A stretch of DNA of 5,567 nucleotides from positions 1 to 5,567 of the forward strand of contig CAYWOD010000225.1 of assembly GCA_964459805.1 (NCBI GenBank), in the 5' to 3' direction. Positions 4,492 through 5,567 of this stretch are shown piece after piece. Source of the DNA: DAOVRL01 sp964459805 (GTDB lineage: Bacteria; Planctomycetota; Phycisphaerae; Sedimentisphaerales; Anaerobacaceae). The translations under genes and the position numbers were made by a program. The notes under the pieces are model-generated. The model had not been told where the DNA came from and did no database searches. It saw only the letters and a program-made list of their open reading frames with translations. Position 1 is the stretch's first letter. Each line of letters opens with the position of its first letter.

Positions 4492-5352
4492 ATGAAGATA
4501 CGGTTTGTACAACTTGAAAGCCAGGCGTTTCTGACGGACCTGGATTTCATCGGGCTCTCCGCCGCCGAGAGGGGGGTCTATTGCACCTTGATTTTCCAAC
4601 TGTACTGCAGCGGCGGCAAGTGCGAATTCGACCCGAAGGCTCTGGCAAGGCTGTGCAACTGCGACAACTTCGAGCAAGTCTGGGAGACAATCGCGAAAAA
4701 GTTCCAGACACGCAACGGCGTGATAAAACATAAACGTGTAACAAAAGAATTAAGAAAGGCAAATAAATTCGTGCAAAACCAGCGTAAATCAGGACTTAGA
4801 GGTGCTCAGAAAAGATGGGCCCGCTATGGCGACCCTAATGGCGAGCCTATGGCCAAGGAAACGAAACCAAACGTAATCGGAAAGGAAAGCAAAGCTCTCT
4901 CGAATACGAGCTCGTCTGAGCAAGCTCTTTCTTCTTCGAATTCGGTTCGCCCGGTCGTTGGCCTTACCAAAGGCAAGGGGCCTGCACCGGTCGGCGGAGC
5001 CGAGGGGGCCGAATCTATCGGTGCGATCGTGCAGCGGCTTGGGGTCACTGGCCGGGCAGGCAGGCAGACCAGCGAGCCAATGAGCGGTTCTGCTACGGCC
5101 CAGGGATTGGCCTTCAATCAGGCCCTGGTGAGCATCATCCGGCCGCGGACCCGGTCCGACCGCACGTGCTTTCGCAATGTCACCAACTGGCTGACGCGAG
5201 GCTGTGCCGAGGGCAAATTCACGCAGGAGATTTTTGGGAGGGTGCTGGATTTGGCCGAGGAGGCAAAGACCGGCCGAAATCCCGCGGCGGTATTTATGGC
5301 ACTACTAAAAAAGGAATTGAGGTACAAAAATGGACGAGAAAAGGACATCTAA
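4492..5352 (+). CDS. DUF1376-like phage replication-type protein
   Basis: This 286-residue soluble protein begins MKIRFVQLESQAFLTDLDFI, followed by LSAAERGVYCTLIFQLYCSG (23-42) and, at about 97-109, QRKSGLRGAQKRW. A membrane-free N-terminal domain with an ERG-x-Y core and a trailing RKSG..G..RW motif is typical of DUF1376 (YdaU-like) proteins found in prophage replication regions. A low-complexity Ser/Gly/Pro-rich linker spans about 111-200. The C-terminal domain (about 206-276, LAFNQALVSIIRPRTRSD then FRNVTNWL and AVFMALLKKELRYK) looks like the helical partner domain of such initiators. The start at 4492 follows a weak AAGAG, 24 bases after the ParB stop. Its 3' end overlaps the next gene by 23 bases. 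It is probably involved in replication of the element; exact activity is unknown. Confidence 0.65.
   Translation: MKIRFVQLESQAFLTDLDFIGLSAAERGVYCTLIFQLYCSGGKCEFDPKALARLCNCDNFEQVWETIAKKFQTRNGVIKHKRVTKELRKANKFVQNQRKSGLRGAQKRWARYGDPNGEPMAKETKPNVIGKESKALSNTSSSEQALSSSNSVRPVVGLTKGKGPAPVGGAEGAESIGAIVQRLGVTGRAGRQTSEPMSGSATAQGLAFNQALVSIIRPRTRSDRTCFRNVTNWLTRGCAEGKFTQEIFGRVLDLAEEAKTGRNPAAVFMALLKKELRYKNGREKDI
5318..5322 (+). promoter_or_regulatory. Ribosome binding site for the right-edge gene
   Basis: TGAGG lies 7 bases before ATG 5330, inside the 3' end of the DUF1376-like gene. It is the main evidence that 5330 is a real start. Confidence 0.55.
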
Positions 5353-5567
5353 TCAAATTACGTTGCCCAGGCGATGCGTTCGCCTCGCCGGAAGGGCGCT
5401 CACACGCTCACGATGCTCGGGCACGCTAACAGTGACATCTCGCAGCCAGGGCGCGGGGCATCCTCAATATGTCACCCCTGCGAAAGCGCCAGGAGCCTCC
5501 CAGTCTGTCACCCCTGCGAAAGGGCCAGGAGCCTCCCAGTCTGTCACCCCTGCGAAAGGGCCAGGAG
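5330..5567 (+). CDS. Partial gene of unknown function, repeat-invaded, open to the window edge
   Basis: The frame starts MDEKRTSNQITLPRRCVRLA and runs open for 79 codons to the end of the window. It overlaps the DUF1376-like gene by 23 bases and has a well-placed TGAGG, as expected for the next gene in an operon. I recognise no domain. From residue 48 the sequence is the repeat VTPAKAPGASQS then VTPAKGPGASQS, in the same reading frame the repeat uses inside the ParB gene. Residues about 14-47 are rich in Arg, Ser and Gly and may themselves be foreign sequence, leaving only the first dozen residues as likely native. The gene may be intact beyond the edge or disabled by the insertion; this cannot be told here. 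Confidence 0.45.
   Translation, partial: MDEKRTSNQITLPRRCVRLAGRALTRSRCSGTLTVTSRSQGAGHPQYVTPAKAPGASQSVTPAKGPGASQSVTPAKGPG
5471..5567 (+). repeat. 36-bp tandem repeat array, continuing past the right edge
   Basis: Units start at 5471, 5507 and 5543, and the last is cut by the window end. Each is the 42-bp ParB-array unit minus the six bases TGTGAG, so it encodes 12 residues (VTPAKGPGASQS) instead of 14. There is no unique spacer sequence between units. Confidence 0.9.

Noticed and set aside
4464..4517. Short frame MRPLTRVSENED starting in an ATGA overlap with the ParB stop
   Set aside because: It is only 17 codons and overlaps the DUF1376-like gene start in another frame; no support beyond the overlap.
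5390..5450. LTMLGHANSDIS in another frame, recalling the LGH motif of tyrosine recombinases
   Set aside because: The frame has no upstream recombinase core and runs into the repeat; the resemblance is a few residues only.
5471..5567. CRISPR array suggested by a 36-bp period
   Set aside because: The units are contiguous with no unique spacers, and the sequence is a derivative of the dispersed palindromic repeat.

Overview
The window is a bacterial accessory region, probably a phage-like or integrative element in a member of the Planctomycetota (possibly Phycisphaerae). This placement is inferred. The truncated secreted SGNH-like protein on the left and the gene set HTH protein / COG2401-type ATPase / acetyltransferase / ParB-like / DUF1376-like resemble families I associate with that phylum, and no marker gene or rRNA is present to prove it. 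The contig is damaged by repeats: a 100-N scaffold gap lies inside a minisatellite, and the right edge ends inside another repeat array.

Layout. Positions 1-320 (minus strand) hold the N-terminal part of an exported protein whose native reading stops near position 50. Positions 321-737 are AT-rich and non-coding, with a strong sigma70-like plus-strand promoter (480-507), a pair of 9-bp direct repeats and a palindromic repeat in the leader. From 738 a plus-strand operon runs to the right edge: a small HTH protein (738-1166), a compact ABC-type ATPase (1201-1851), a GNAT-fold acyltransferase translationally coupled to it (1848-2591), a first truncated ParB-like gene (2596 to the gap), a second copy of the acyltransferase 3' end (3070-3230), a complete ParB-like gene (3403-4467), a DUF1376-like replication-type protein (4492-5352), and the start of another gene (5330 to the edge). 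ATPase and acyltransferase together match the two halves of COG2401 (ABC-type ATPase fused to a predicted acetyltransferase), here as two overlapping genes.

The most striking signal is a family of palindromic, REPIN-like repeats that has invaded coding sequence. Each is two inverted halves of about 27 bp, each half able to fold into a hairpin. One element lies in frame between the two halves of the ParB fold, and a second block lies in frame near the ParB C-terminus. Together they supply about 143 of 354 residues. The same repeat, in the same reading frame (VTPAK... / ...NDKG), also enters the right-edge gene and directly precedes the duplicated acyltransferase tail. Derivative tandem arrays have periods of 18, 33, 36 and 42 bp, all multiples of three.

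The gap region has two readings. It may be a real rearrangement that fuses a ParB N-terminus through (RGNDKG)n hexapeptides into an acyltransferase C-terminus; all parts share one frame if the array keeps phase. Alternatively it may be a false join of two copies of the element through their shared minisatellite. The concerted job of the ATPase, acyltransferase, ParB-like and replication-like genes is not known to me; DNA metabolism or modification in a mobile element is the best inference.
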